From contig JAHJMN010000146.1 in the NCBI GenBank assembly GCA_018821305.1, positions 21,250-85,249 of the forward strand: 64,000 nt of DNA. Direction: 5' to 3'. Under the pieces are notes generated by a model, which ran no database searches, had not been told where the DNA came from, and saw only the letters and a list, made by a program, of their open reading frames with translations. The DNA comes from Myxococcota bacterium (GTDB lineage: Bacteria; Myxococcota_A; Polyangia; HGW-17). The first letter of the stretch is position 1. Each line of letters starts with the position of its first letter. Of the stretch, positions 16,872 through 27,781 are shown piece after piece. Position numbers and translations under genes: made by a program.

Positions 16872-19079
16872 TTGGATTTTAAAGAATCGATAGATATATT
16901 CTCAGGGTATTTGATTATGCTTATAGAACCGGAAAAAAGACGTATACGCCTCAGACAAGCTCCTCCTTTTCCCATGGGAGCATCTCATCACTACGGCGGA
17001 ACTCGATTTGTTGTGTTTTCCAGACATGCCACGGCAGTATCCCTTTTATTTTTTGACAACGCCAATGATGTGAATCCATCAAAAGAATGGAAATTGAGTC
17101 CCGATCTTCATCGTTTCGGTGATATCTGGTCCTGTTTTATTGAAGGGTCAAGAGAGGGGCAAATTTACGCATGGAAAATGGATGGGGATGAAGTTATTGA
17201 TGGAATAAAAAGTTTTACCCCCGAAGCTTTCCTTATTGATCCTTATACAAAAGCAATATGCGGACCATATGAATGGCGGGATGGACTTGGTTCCAGGGAT
17301 ATTCCCACTGCACCAAAATCAGTAGTAACATCACCAGTTTACAACTGGAAACGCACAATTTCTCCTAAAATACCAATGGAAAAGACCGTAATCTATGAAG
17401 TGCACTTGCGAGGATATTCAGCACACCCTTCGGCACAAGTGGATTTCCCCGGGACATTTGCAGGGTTCATTGAAAAAATAAAATGGATAAAAGAACTTGG
17501 CATAACAACCGTTGAACTTCTTCCTATTCAGGCTTTTGCTGAAAATGAAGTCATCAATCGAAATCCATTCACTGGGGAAAGGTTGAAAAACTACTGGGGA
17601 TATTCCACCATGGCCTTTATGGCAGTTCATCCACCGTATGGAGCTTTGCCCGGAGAAGAGAAAGAAGAATTCAGTCAATTCGTAAGGACTCTTCATGACA
17701 ACGGACTTGAAGTTATTTTAGATATTGTTTTCAACCATACAGCAGAAGGCAACCAGACGGGGCCCGTTTTAAGTTTTCGCGGCCTTGATAACTCCATCTA
17801 CTACATGATGGATACGGAAAATAAATGTTATCTGAACTACTCCGGCTGCGGAAATACACTTAACTGCAATCATCCCGTGGTGAGAGATTTCATTATGGAC
17901 GTTTTGCGTTACTGGGTGGTGGAAATGGGAGTTGACGGATTTCGATTCGATCTGGCAAGTATACTTGGCAGGGATCAGGATGGAAATCTTCTGGATAATC
18001 CTCCCCTTGTGGAAAGGATTGCAGAAGATCCGATACTGCGAAATGTAAAAATAATAGCAGAAGCATGGGATGCGGGCGGCGCGTATCAGGTGGGAAGTTT
18101 CCCAGGTACACGCTGGGCGGAGTGGAATGGTCGTTTCCGTGATGATATTCGAGCTTTCTGGCTCACGGAAGGTGGAAGTATTGCGGATTTTGCCACAAGA
18201 CTTGCGGGAAGCGAAGATCTTTACGGCTCATCGGGTAGAACTCCTCTGCATAGCATTAATTTTGTAGCGAGTCACGATGGATTTTCCCTGAGAGATCTTG
18301 TTTCTTATGATTATAAACACAATGAAATAAATGGGGAAAATAACCGTGATGGTGACAATCATAACCTGAGTGATAATCATGGTATTGAAGGCTATACACA
18401 TGATCATGAAATCAGGAATCTGCGGCTCCGTCAGATGAAAAACCTACTTCTGACCCTTTTCGTCTCTCAGGGAGTTCCAATGATTTACTCCGGAGACGAA
18501 TATGGCCATACCAAACTTGGAAACAACAACACCTACTGTCAGGATAACCCTGTTACATGGTTTGACTGGCGGCTCACAGGTAATTCCCTTGTTGATGAAT
18601 TTACAGTGAGCGGATTTGCAGATCCCCTTGATGTGGATATTGAAGAAGGTCGTCACATCACAGATTTTATCAGAAACCTCATAAGTTTTCGTAATAACCA
18701 TCCACATTTACGCCGCAAAACATTTTTTTCAGGCTCTATAGTAAAAAATTCACCATCTCCATTTTCTGGTATGCGAGATATCATGTGGATAAATGAAAAA
18801 ATGGAAGAAATCGACTGGAGCTACCCGAGAAAGTTTATTGGTGTCATTCTAGGGCCTGTCATTGAGAATGATTGTGTTAATCTTCCGGTTCAAATGTACT
18901 TTAATGCCACGGATGAAGATATCGTTGCGGTGATAAGAAGTATTCCCGGTTACCGCTGGAAAATCATGTTTGATACCTCAGATATGAGGATTTCCGACAA
19001 CTCAGATCGCATACTCGAAGATACCATAATTACAGTAAAATCCAGAAGTTCCGTAGTAGCTTCGCTGGTTAAAGTATGA
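16872..19079 (+). CDS. glgX: glycogen debranching enzyme (isoamylase, GH13)
   Basis: VIYEVHLRGYSAHPS, WGYSTMAFMAVHPPYG, VDGFRFDLASILGRD, INFVASHDGFSLRDLVSY; true start may be ATG at 16917. Confidence 0.95.
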   Translation: MDFKESIDIFSGYLIMLIEPEKRRIRLRQAPPFPMGASHHYGGTRFVVFSRHATAVSLLFFDNANDVNPSKEWKLSPDLHRFGDIWSCFIEGSREGQIYAWKMDGDEVIDGIKSFTPEAFLIDPYTKAICGPYEWRDGLGSRDIPTAPKSVVTSPVYNWKRTISPKIPMEKTVIYEVHLRGYSAHPSAQVDFPGTFAGFIEKIKWIKELGITTVELLPIQAFAENEVINRNPFTGERLKNYWGYSTMAFMAVHPPYGALPGEEKEEFSQFVRTLHDNGLEVILDIVFNHTAEGNQTGPVLSFRGLDNSIYYMMDTENKCYLNYSGCGNTLNCNHPVVRDFIMDVLRYWVVEMGVDGFRFDLASILGRDQDGNLLDNPPLVERIAEDPILRNVKIIAEAWDAGGAYQVGSFPGTRWAEWNGRFRDDIRAFWLTEGGSIADFATRLAGSEDLYGSSGRTPLHSINFVASHDGFSLRDLVSYDYKHNEINGENNRDGDNHNLSDNHGIEGYTHDHEIRNLRLRQMKNLLLTLFVSQGVPMIYSGDEYGHTKLGNNNTYCQDNPVTWFDWRLTGNSLVDEFTVSGFADPLDVDIEEGRHITDFIRNLISFRNNHPHLRRKTFFSGSIVKNSPSPFSGMRDIMWINEKMEEIDWSYPRKFIGVILGPVIENDCVNLPVQMYFNATDEDIVAVIRSIPGYRWKIMFDTSDMRISDNSDRILEDTIITVKSRSSVVASLVKV

Positions 19080-19414
19080 CTATACCCAATGCTGGTCGGT
19101 TAGTGAACTTCCGAGTAAATTAGTCAATAAATACAATCTTGTAAAACAATTACAGGCAGACAGGAATTCAGGAAAACAGGGGTCAGGAGCAAGGATCGAA
19201 ATTTAAAAAGTGAATATTTGCTTTCAACCTTTGTAATTTTCCATTGATATTGAATGGTTAACCGCTGATCCTGATCCTGTTTGCCTGACTACCCGAGTCC
19301 CTGTTAAAAAATTACAGGTAGACAGTGAATCAGTAGCAGGAACAGGACAATCAACTCTTTCCTGAAGATTTTCTTTAGAATAACTCACAATCGTATTACT
19401 CAGGAAGCGGTCTA
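19080..19414. repeat. mosaic intergenic repeat, family C/D
   Basis: CCCAATGCTGGTCGGTTAG shared with 10726; GACCGAAAT/TCGAAATTTAAAAAGTGAATATTT and ...TCCTGAAG..TTTCTTTAGAATAA..CAATCGTATTACTCAGGAAGCGGTCTA shared with 60911-61147. Confidence 0.75.
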
Positions 19415-19701
19415 ACCAAAATCTGAGAAGAAACCATACGTTAACAATAGTTCATGTAAAACAAATCATACAATAGTAACTTTATTTTCACACACTGAAC
19501 CGCGGACCTGCTTTTTCGGAAAAAGGTTCCATGTTCAGTAACCGTTTGTAATAAAATAATAAACTTAGAAAATTGAAGAAAAATCATCAAGTGGCATCAT
19601 CATTGCGCCTGTAAAAAGACGTAGCCGCCAGAATCCTGAAACTTTTATGGATTCAATTGATTCTGTCGAATTTAACGCTCATTTTCCACAGGAGGTATCC
19701 A

Positions 19702-20238
19702 ATGTTTCGTATATCAATCTTTATGCTCGTTACGGTTTTTTCAATTCCTGCGGCAAACGCCCGAATCAGACGACATCATCGCCAACATATGAGTTTATGG
19801 AATGTCGGATATTCGTATGTACCGGTTTCGTGGACTGATCAGTGCATGCTTGATATATTAGAAGAATATCCGAATGCAAGTCTGACCACACAGAAGATCC
19901 TGTACATCCGATGTCTGAATCGTTATCAGAGACCTGTGGTCACTATTAATCCGGTCTATTCGAGACACTACGTTCGTCATTCACATCGAAAACCGGTTTA
20001 TAATAGGCCCCGTCACAATTATCGTCGCGACAGAATCAAACCGGCTCCCGTAAATCGTCGTCCTAGAATTCACTCGAGGACCACCCCTGTCCGGAGACCA
20101 ACTGTGGCTAAAAGCAGATCCCGCTCAAATAATTCGGGTTACTCAAGATCCTCAAGCCGCAGTTCCTCAAGATCTTCCAGTTCCTCAAGATCCTCAAGAT
20201 CCTCAAGCTCCTCCAGTTCATCCCGCTCTCGCCGCTGA
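19702..20238 (+). CDS. secreted basic protein with Arg/Ser-rich low-complexity C-terminus
   Basis: signal peptide MFRISIFMLVTVFSIPAANA; tail RSSSRSSSRSSSSSRSSRSSSSSSSSRSRR; RBS AGGAGG. Confidence 0.65.
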   Translation: MFRISIFMLVTVFSIPAANARIRRHHRQHMSLWNVGYSYVPVSWTDQCMLDILEEYPNASLTTQKILYIRCLNRYQRPVVTINPVYSRHYVRHSHRKPVYNRPRHNYRRDRIKPAPVNRRPRIHSRTTPVRRPTVAKSRSRSNNSGYSRSSSRSSSRSSSSSRSSRSSSSSSSSRSRR

Positions 20239-20559
20239 AAAAATCCACTGGTCTTTTAATAATATCTATCAAATCAATAGTTTTACATAAATATAGAGAA
20301 AACACAGGAACTTAATATTAAAAAAAAATTAGATTATTTGTTACGTATGTTGAGTTTCAGATACGAACTGCCTTGAAAATCCTCTAAATTAATGGCAAGT
20401 TATGGCACTGAATCGCCTGTCCGGTAAAGACCCTCAAGGTAACTCACTGGCTTTCGATTCTTTATTTTTTAAGAATTGACGTTCAGTATTTCAGGTATTT
20501 CTACTTTCTACCCGGGGGGTTAACTGTTTTCCTGAACTACTGGGTTGTCAACATTCGGG

Positions 20560-20680
20560 GTCTTTTGTGAATTTATTAAAAATTCTATTCGGCCACTACT
20601 AATATTTTCCGTATCTCTTAGTCTCTATCCGGACTATAAAGATGCAGAAAACAGTGTTTTTTCGAATTTCCGGATAGAGA
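20560..20680. repeat. mosaic intergenic repeat, family A (copy A3), directly upstream of glyQ
   Basis: TTCGGCCACTACTAATATTTTCCGTATCTCTTAG linker; second hairpin with perfect 12-bp arms TCTCTATCCGGA (20622) / TCCGGATAGAGA (20669). Confidence 0.7.
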
Positions 20681-20697
20681 TTAAACGGAGGTCTGAA

Positions 20698-21573
20698 TTG
20701 CTTTTTCAACAGGTAATCCTGGAACTTACAAAATTCTGGGCTGATCACGGATGCATCGTATGGCAGCCCTTTGATATTGAAACCGGAGCCGGAACATTCA
20801 ATCCTGCAACCTTCCTTATGTCTCTGGGTCCTGAGCCATGGAAGGTATGTTATGTTGAGCCATCTAGAAGGCCTGGAGACGGAAGATATGGGGAAAATCC
20901 CAATCGTCTTGGTCGTTACTATCAGTATCAGGTGGTTTTAAAGCCAAATCCTGAAAATACTCAGGAACTTTACCTCGATTCACTTCGTCGCCTTGGTATC
21001 GATCCCTATGAACATGATATTCGTTTTGTCGAAGATGACTGGGAATCGCCTACTCTCGGGGCATGGGGGCTTGGCTGGGAGGTTTGGGCTGACGGAATGG
21101 AAGTCACTCAGTTTACATATTTCCAGCAGGTTGGCGGTTTCGATGTAAAACCCGTTTGTGCTGAACTCACGTATGGTCTTGAACGTATAGCTATGTTCCT
21201 TCAAAATGTAGATAACGTATATGATCTTGAGTGGGCCCCGGGTGTTTATTATGGCCAGATTCACCGACATGATGAACTAGAACTTTCAAAATACAACTTT
21301 GAAATTGCGGATACGGCTATGGCTTTTGACCTTTTCAATAAATACGAAAATGAGGCAAACCGCATTTTCGATGAAGGGCTTGCACTTCCTGGCTATGAAT
21401 ACTGTCTTAAATGCAGTCATGTTTTTAATATCCTTGATGCCCGGGGAGCTATTTCCACAACGGAACGTCAAAGATTCATCCTTCGGGTTCGTACACTTGC
21501 CCGCAGAGCGGCTCAGGTATGGCTGAAAGTCCGGGAAGATCTCGGTTATCCATTACTTCCGAAAGGTGCATAA
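20698..21573 (+). CDS. glyQ: glycine--tRNA ligase alpha subunit
   Basis: [75 protein letters not shown] start after CGGAGG; the ORF-track N-terminal extension is repeat-derived. Confidence 0.95.
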   Translation: MLFQQVILELTKFWADHGCIVWQPFDIETGAGTFNPATFLMSLGPEPWKVCYVEPSRRPGDGRYGENPNRLGRYYQYQVVLKPNPENTQELYLDSLRRLGIDPYEHDIRFVEDDWESPTLGAWGLGWEVWADGMEVTQFTYFQQVGGFDVKPVCAELTYGLERIAMFLQNVDNVYDLEWAPGVYYGQIHRHDELELSKYNFEIADTAMAFDLFNKYENEANRIFDEGLALPGYEYCLKCSHVFNILDARGAISTTERQRFILRVRTLARRAAQVWLKVREDLGYPLLPKGA

Positions 21574-23625
21574 ATGAAAAAAGACTTCATCTGCGAACTT
21601 TTATGCGAAGAAATTCCCGTTAAAGAGCAACTGGTGTTTCTTAACGAGAAAAAAGCTTTTGAAAACATTCTTAATTCTTCACGACTGGGTTTCGAATCAG
21701 TTCAGATTTTTGTTACTCCAAGGCGCCTCTCCATTTATGTTCATGGACTTGATGAAATGCAAAAAGGCCTGAAAGAAGAAATTCTTGGTCCTCCTGTGGA
21801 TATTGCTGAAAAAGATGGCGTTCCTACAAAGGCCGGCGAAGGTTTCGCTAAAAAAACCGGCATAGATTGGAAGGATTTCCATCGAGCAGAAAAAGGCGGA
21901 AAACTCTGCATTGCATACTGGAAAATTGAAGAAGGTCGCAAATCCACCGATGTTCTGGGGGCGGTTCTTCCTGATTTTATTAAATCAATTCATTTCAGTA
22001 AATCAATGCGCTGGTGTGATTACGAGTACACATTTTCAAGGCCTCTCAAGTCTGTTCTAGCTTTGCATGGTACGGATCTTGTTCCTTTCAATATCTATAA
22101 TCTCGATAGTTGCCGAAAACTATACGGTCATCGCTTTTTGTCTCCGGATTTTGTTGAGATCGAAAGAGCTGAAGATTACATCGAACTTCTAAAACGATAT
22201 AATGTAAATATTGATCATAAAGAAAGGCAGCGGCTTATTTATGTAGAACTTCAGGCACTTGCACAAGATCATAAGCTTGACCTTATAGAGGATCCTGACC
22301 TTCTTGAAGAAGTTTCTCTTCTCCTTGAACAACCCACTGTAGTCCTGGGACAATTCTCCGAATCCTTCCTTGAAGTGCCCGAAGAGGCTATTTTAAGTGC
22401 CATGAGGAAACATCAGCGATATTTCGGATTCCGAAAAAATGGAGCATTGGCTCCTTATTTTGCTACGGCTCTGGGTACTCGACTGAAAGATCCATCTCTT
22501 GCTCTCCGGGGAAATGTACGCGTACTCAGCGCAAGATTGAGTGATGCTTCATTTTTCTTCCGTGAAGATCTTTCCAGACCACTGGAAAGTAGAAAACCTC
22601 GTCTTGAGGCTATGGTTTACCATCAGAAACTCGGAACTCTCTGGGATAAAGTAGAACGCATTATTTCTCTTTCCAAGTGGTTTGCTCCAATTTGCGCAGC
22701 AGATCCCCAAAAGGCAGAGAGAGCGGCATTTCTCTGCAAAATGGATTTGGAAACACACATGGTATATGAGTTTCCTGAACTTCAAGGGCTCATGGGTCGC
22801 TATTATGCCTCAAAACAGGGTGAAGATGCTTCGGTTTCCGCTGCGGTTTTTGAACACTATCTTCCTAGAAATGCACAGGATTTTCTTCCGTCTGTTCCCG
22901 AGGGGGTCACAGTAGCTCTTGCAGATCGTCTTGATACTATAACCGGTGGGGTAGCTGCGGGACTTAAACCAACAGGTAGCGCAGATCCATTTGCTTTAAG
23001 AAGGAATGCTCTTGGTCTTATACGCATCACTCTTGAACACGGACTCAGTTGGTCTCTTGAAGAAGGTATCTTAAAAGCTGCTTCAAATTTAAAAATTCCG
23101 TGTAATGGAACCGATATTAAGGCATTTATAATTGATCGTCTTCGTAATTATCTCGCGGAAAAATTTCCGAAGGAAATGGTTGAAGCCGTCATTAGCTGCG
23201 GTGATGATAACATCTGTGATGTTAATGAGCGGATCAACGCTATTTCGCGCATGAGCCAGACTCCATCGTTCAGTCCTCTGGTTGCTTTGTTTAAACGCAT
23301 GAACATCCTAAAAAAAGCAGAAAATATTGGTGATCAGATTGATGAAACTGCCCTTGTTGAAAAAGCAGAGATTGATCTTAACAGAATTCTGCAGGATGTT
23401 ACGGGTAGAGTCGAAAACAAGACAAATATCGGAGAATATACCGATGCTCTTGAAATTCTTTCAACATTGTATGAACCGGTTGATACATTTTTTGATGATG
23501 AAAAAGGCGTCAGGGTAATGGCAGATGATGAAAAATGCCGGTCAAACCGACTTACTCTTTTAAAACAACTGGATCAACTCTTTAGAAAAATAGCAGACTT
23601 TAAAATGCTAGCGGGGCTATCATGA
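21574..23625 (+). CDS. glyS: glycine--tRNA ligase beta subunit
   Basis: LLCEEIPVKEQ, TPRRLSIYVHGL, AMRKHQRYFGF, GVAAGLKPTGSADPFALRRNALGLIRI. Confidence 0.97.
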   Translation: MKKDFICELLCEEIPVKEQLVFLNEKKAFENILNSSRLGFESVQIFVTPRRLSIYVHGLDEMQKGLKEEILGPPVDIAEKDGVPTKAGEGFAKKTGIDWKDFHRAEKGGKLCIAYWKIEEGRKSTDVLGAVLPDFIKSIHFSKSMRWCDYEYTFSRPLKSVLALHGTDLVPFNIYNLDSCRKLYGHRFLSPDFVEIERAEDYIELLKRYNVNIDHKERQRLIYVELQALAQDHKLDLIEDPDLLEEVSLLLEQPTVVLGQFSESFLEVPEEAILSAMRKHQRYFGFRKNGALAPYFATALGTRLKDPSLALRGNVRVLSARLSDASFFFREDLSRPLESRKPRLEAMVYHQKLGTLWDKVERIISLSKWFAPICAADPQKAERAAFLCKMDLETHMVYEFPELQGLMGRYYASKQGEDASVSAAVFEHYLPRNAQDFLPSVPEGVTVALADRLDTITGGVAAGLKPTGSADPFALRRNALGLIRITLEHGLSWSLEEGILKAASNLKIPCNGTDIKAFIIDRLRNYLAEKFPKEMVEAVISCGDDNICDVNERINAISRMSQTPSFSPLVALFKRMNILKKAENIGDQIDETALVEKAEIDLNRILQDVTGRVENKTNIGEYTDALEILSTLYEPVDTFFDDEKGVRVMADDEKCRSNRLTLLKQLDQLFRKIADFKMLAGLS

Positions 23626-23900
23626 GATCTTTTGTCGGTCTTTTAGGACTTGCCATTGTTATCGGTGCTATTTTACTCGCCGTAAATGCGGGTATGGATG
23701 CCCATAGCCTTTACAAAAAAGGTAAACTATCATTTGAAGTTATGAATCCTCGTTTTTGGCTCAATGACCCCTCAAATTATGTTCAGGGAATAGCTCCAAA
23801 CGGAAAATGGTTAATAAAAGGCTTCGGATCTCTCATTTTATTTTTTATTGGGAGACATATTCAAAATCAGTCAAGCCCTATGCATGACGGTTGGAAATAG
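23622..23900 (+). CDS. small two-TM membrane protein of unknown function
   Basis: ATGA overlap with glyS; two hydrophobic segments. Confidence 0.6.
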   Translation: MRSFVGLLGLAIVIGAILLAVNAGMDAHSLYKKGKLSFEVMNPRFWLNDPSNYVQGIAPNGKWLIKGFGSLILFFIGRHIQNQSSPMHDGWK

Positions 23901-23903
23901 CAA

Positions 23904-25205
23904 ATGAAAACATATATTTCTATATTAATGGCACTGTTGTTATTAAATGCCTGTGCAAAAGAGACTCCGGGTATTGATCCTGTGGAAACGGAAATTTTCT
24001 TCCCCACGGGGCTTTTGCTCAAAGAAAACACTCTGTTTGTAACCAATGGAAACAGTGATCTTAAGTACAACGGCTCCACGATATCAGCCCTTGATTTTCA
24101 GGAAATTCTATCCATGCTTGAGAATCCTCTGGAAAAAGCCGGTTGTTATCCTGATCCTGAAAACATAAGCGAATTTCTGTGCGATCTGACATCTGATTAT
24201 GTTCAGACAACCCTTCGTACGGGCAACTTTGCCGGGTACATGATTGCGGCAAATCACCCCGGGACCGACTTTGATTATCGCTTATATGTAAGCGTGCGTG
24301 GTGATCCATCAGTTACATTTATTGATGTATCCGTTGATAATGATGGAAAAATTACCTGTATGGACTGCGGAAACGGTTGTGATGACTCTTTTCCCAGGGA
24401 TTGCAAACGTTCTAACCGCATTGAACCGGATGATGCTTTATATTCGGATCCGTTTCGTTTCCACTATGATTCATCAAGAGAAATCATAGTTGTTTCACAC
24501 CTTAGTGAGGCAGCCTTAACGGTTATAGATAATGCCGTGGATCCGCCTATGGTTTCTCAGGTTCTGGAAAATGTTTTCACGGAGAACTCCGTGGGATATG
24601 CCGGAGGATTCTCCATGGCATCTGTTGGCAATGATCGCTTTTTTGCAACAAATGCATACGGGCCGGAGATTATGAGTTTTTCATTTGTGGATGCCGACCC
24701 GATTGATTTTATAATTCCCTCAAGTAATTATTATCTTCAGGCACCATGGGGGCCCTTCGAATATGGTGCGGAAGCTCGTGGGATGGTGGTTTCCTCCGAC
24801 GGGAATACTTTATATTCCACGGTCAGGTATCCGCCTTTACTTCTTGCTCATGATCTGACTCCTGATGAAAACCATCTTCCATCTATGGATCTATTGGGAG
24901 CATTTGAGATTCCCATGCAGCCGTCTCTTATAAAAACCTCCAGTATTGCTTTCGGATACGAGCTTATTTATATTGCAAATTTTTCAATTGGACAGATAAC
25001 AGTTGTTGATCCAGTTCAGGGTAAAGTCATTGAAAATATTGATGCGGGCAGTGGTCCGAGTGATTTTATTTTTGTGGAAGAACCGGAATTTACCGGAATA
25101 ATATCCGCAAACTTTGGTGAAGGAACTATATCCTTCATAAAAATTGAGAATGGAATCCATAAACGGATAGGACGTTTGGGAAAACCACAGAAAATCGGAA
25201 ACTGA
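23904..25205 (+). CDS. putative lipoprotein with beta-propeller-like repeats
   Basis: lipobox LLNACAKE; DNAVDPPMV, VVSSDGNTLYST, YIANFSIGQITVVDPVQGKVIENIDAGSGPSD propeller-like motifs. Confidence 0.7.
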   Translation: MKTYISILMALLLLNACAKETPGIDPVETEIFFPTGLLLKENTLFVTNGNSDLKYNGSTISALDFQEILSMLENPLEKAGCYPDPENISEFLCDLTSDYVQTTLRTGNFAGYMIAANHPGTDFDYRLYVSVRGDPSVTFIDVSVDNDGKITCMDCGNGCDDSFPRDCKRSNRIEPDDALYSDPFRFHYDSSREIIVVSHLSEAALTVIDNAVDPPMVSQVLENVFTENSVGYAGGFSMASVGNDRFFATNAYGPEIMSFSFVDADPIDFIIPSSNYYLQAPWGPFEYGAEARGMVVSSDGNTLYSTVRYPPLLLAHDLTPDENHLPSMDLLGAFEIPMQPSLIKTSSIAFGYELIYIANFSIGQITVVDPVQGKVIENIDAGSGPSDFIFVEEPEFTGIISANFGEGTISFIKIENGIHKRIGRLGKPQKIGN

Positions 25206-25216
25206 CAGGCTAAAAA

Positions 25217-27661
25217 ATGCACTATAAACTTCTATTTTTATTATCTGTATCCTTGTTTTTTATAATTTCCTGCGATGAAACAACTTCCGAAGCCCCGGAT
25301 CGCCTGTTAGATGGTCCTATACAGTCTGTGTTTTTCTGCACAACCACTGATGCATCTGGAAACCAGCAATATCTGAGCGCCACCGAGTGCAGTACTTCTG
25401 ATGAAAACACCGTGAAATATGCACTGACTCTGGCTTCCACAAGGGGAGAATTGGCTTTAGTCAGTCTCTCAAGTGAGAAGTTCATTGATCTGGATAAATA
25501 TCAGCCTGGTTATAATTTTATCCCCGTTGGCAAACCGGTGTCTGGGATGGTTATCAATGAAGATACCGGTGTTGTAAGCATTCTTGGATCAGAACCCGCT
25601 AAGATTACTAAAGTCAACATAGAAGACATTGTTCAATTTTTAAATGGAAACAGCACTTCAATACCAACAGTTACATCCAATTTCGCCACAACAAGTGGTT
25701 TTTTAAGGGCAAACGCCACTTCAATCGAGATGTTACCGTCTTCGGAGAATTTTCTCGCAGTTATGCCGAGATGCGGGGCTGTTGTTGCCCTTAGTGGAGA
25801 CGCTACAGTCCTTAATGCACTGAGAATGGAAGATGCAACTTCACTCTCAGTAGTAACAGGAGATTTTCAGTGTCCCGCAGAAGGTGCCCCCATTGAAAAT
25901 GAAGCACCGTCTTCAGAAGAGACGTTTTCTCGATTTCCAACAACCCTTTTATCCTCAGATGGTTATGTATACATGGCATTCTATGACGGTTCAGATGCTT
26001 CTGTTTTTCAAGTGGAACTGGACTCTGCGGGAGCAATCCTGAACACAACGCCCATCACTCTTGAAGGTAATACCGGTGGGATTGCACGCATGAGAATGTC
26101 TCCCCAAACAAGGTGGGGAAAGTTTCTTTACCTGATCACCCGAGCGGGAGATGTGAGAGTTGTCCGCGTTGATGATCTTACAGAATGCGACACTAACGTT
26201 GAAACAGGTGCTTTGGGAAATATTTCTATTGATGATCCAAACCGAGGGTGTGTACCTGTGGGTTTGATGCCTCGAAACCATATATCTACTGCACCAGGTA
26301 TCAGGCCCGGGCGCAATCAGATTGCCGTGGACGTTGCCTTTTTTGAAGATGAAGTTACATCAGATCTTGATTCCAAAACGACTCTCAATGGAATTTTTGC
26401 TTTTATCCTCACTATGAATGGGAATCTTTATGTAACTAACCTTGATGAAACTTTTTCTGAAACTCTTTATAGTTATAGGCTGACTGATGATAATGAAGTT
26501 TTTTATCCCGCCGAAGTAATGGCTCACAGACTTAGAAATCTTACTGCGGTAGAATCAAATGGTTTTGAAACCACCGGTAGACCTCGAGTGACAAATGATC
26601 CCTATTATCGTGTAGATGGATATTCAATTATTCCCGATGATAGACCTGCTATGGTTATTGAAAATGATTCACTGGTTTCTGATATCGAACAATACATGAG
26701 TCGAAATGAAACCTGGTCTTTCGTCTGGCAGGGGACAATTCCAGATACAGCTAGAAGTTCAGGTATAGTTCCCGAAGATGATTCATTCCTCGAACTTTAT
26801 GATCCAGGAACAAGTTTCTGTGAAAAAGATATCAGGCCCGGTGATGTAGTAACTTTTGCAGGATGCTATGATAGTGACGACTGTGATCCTGGTTTTCAGT
26901 GTCTTAGAACTCCCCTTCAGAGCTATGATACAAACGGAATGTGTTTCCCGGAAGATTCCAGTATCGACTACAGTAATGTATGTCGAAAGCTACTTGCTTC
27001 AGACAGGGAATATTTGATCACCGAGGTTTATTCCGATTCCCTTACCCTTGAATTGAATTATCTGCATGAAACTATTGATTCTACTGCTCTTGTTTCCTGT
27101 GAAAGCAATATTGACTGTACTCGCTTGACTGATAGAGGCGGTGGTGTATGTACTGAAATAAATGGACAAAAATACTGTGTCAGTGCTCCGATACCATTAG
27201 AATCCGTGGGAATGGATGTAGAGAAATGGTGTCTCACCGGGTTTCAACCTTACAATATAAGAACGGGAAATGAGTTTTTCGTATACAGCAGTTCCACACC
27301 GTATGTTTTTGAAACTTCAACAAATTCAGGAATGCAATGTGTATATGAGGGTCCATCTCAAAATCGATTTGCTCCCGTTAATGGAATTGTTGAATTGCCC
27401 TTCTTTAAATTTAACATGACCTTCAACCCATCTCGATTAATTGAGTGGAAATATTCCATCAGTTTCGAAATGGAAGGAGCATTCAGTTATTTCGTAGGCG
27501 ATATGGGTGCTCGATTCCCTGCTTCAATTTCCTATGGCCCTGATGGTAATTTCTACATATCCGATGCCGGTGATACAGGTTCTTCAGGGACAACCGTGGG
27601 CCAATTGATCCGTCTTGTTCCAGATGATTTCTACATTGATTCAGATTTTATCATCCGCTAA
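25217..27661 (+). CDS. large putative lipoprotein, NHL/beta-propeller-like
   Basis: lipobox FFIISCDE; C-terminal SYGPDGNFYISDAGDTG; Cys-rich CDSDDCDPGFQCLRT. Confidence 0.65.
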   Translation: MHYKLLFLLSVSLFFIISCDETTSEAPDRLLDGPIQSVFFCTTTDASGNQQYLSATECSTSDENTVKYALTLASTRGELALVSLSSEKFIDLDKYQPGYNFIPVGKPVSGMVINEDTGVVSILGSEPAKITKVNIEDIVQFLNGNSTSIPTVTSNFATTSGFLRANATSIEMLPSSENFLAVMPRCGAVVALSGDATVLNALRMEDATSLSVVTGDFQCPAEGAPIENEAPSSEETFSRFPTTLLSSDGYVYMAFYDGSDASVFQVELDSAGAILNTTPITLEGNTGGIARMRMSPQTRWGKFLYLITRAGDVRVVRVDDLTECDTNVETGALGNISIDDPNRGCVPVGLMPRNHISTAPGIRPGRNQIAVDVAFFEDEVTSDLDSKTTLNGIFAFILTMNGNLYVTNLDETFSETLYSYRLTDDNEVFYPAEVMAHRLRNLTAVESNGFETTGRPRVTNDPYYRVDGYSIIPDDRPAMVIENDSLVSDIEQYMSRNETWSFVWQGTIPDTARSSGIVPEDDSFLELYDPGTSFCEKDIRPGDVVTFAGCYDSDDCDPGFQCLRTPLQSYDTNGMCFPEDSSIDYSNVCRKLLASDREYLITEVYSDSLTLELNYLHETIDSTALVSCESNIDCTRLTDRGGGVCTEINGQKYCVSAPIPLESVGMDVEKWCLTGFQPYNIRTGNEFFVYSSSTPYVFETSTNSGMQCVYEGPSQNRFAPVNGIVELPFFKFNMTFNPSRLIEWKYSISFEMEGAFSYFVGDMGARFPASISYGPDGNFYISDAGDTGSSGTTVGQLIRLVPDDFYIDSDFIIR

Positions 27662-27781
27662 CGCAACCTTTCCATATTTTCCGCGATAATAAGTCAATGT
27701 CGGTGAAAACTTGAAAATACAGTAGTTCAGGATATTGACTGATTCAAGATATTGATTTTTTCCTGATTTTTTTTATTTTCA

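Noticed and set aside
19503-19530. Hairpin GGACCTGCTTTTTCGGAAAAAGGTTCC as an sRNA or terminator
   Set aside because: A stem is present, but there is no adjacent gene end or U-tract strong enough to assign a function.
20545-20697. N-terminal extension of glyQ in the ORF track
   Set aside because: Translated from the family A repeat; the canonical GlyQ N-terminus begins at TTG 20698.
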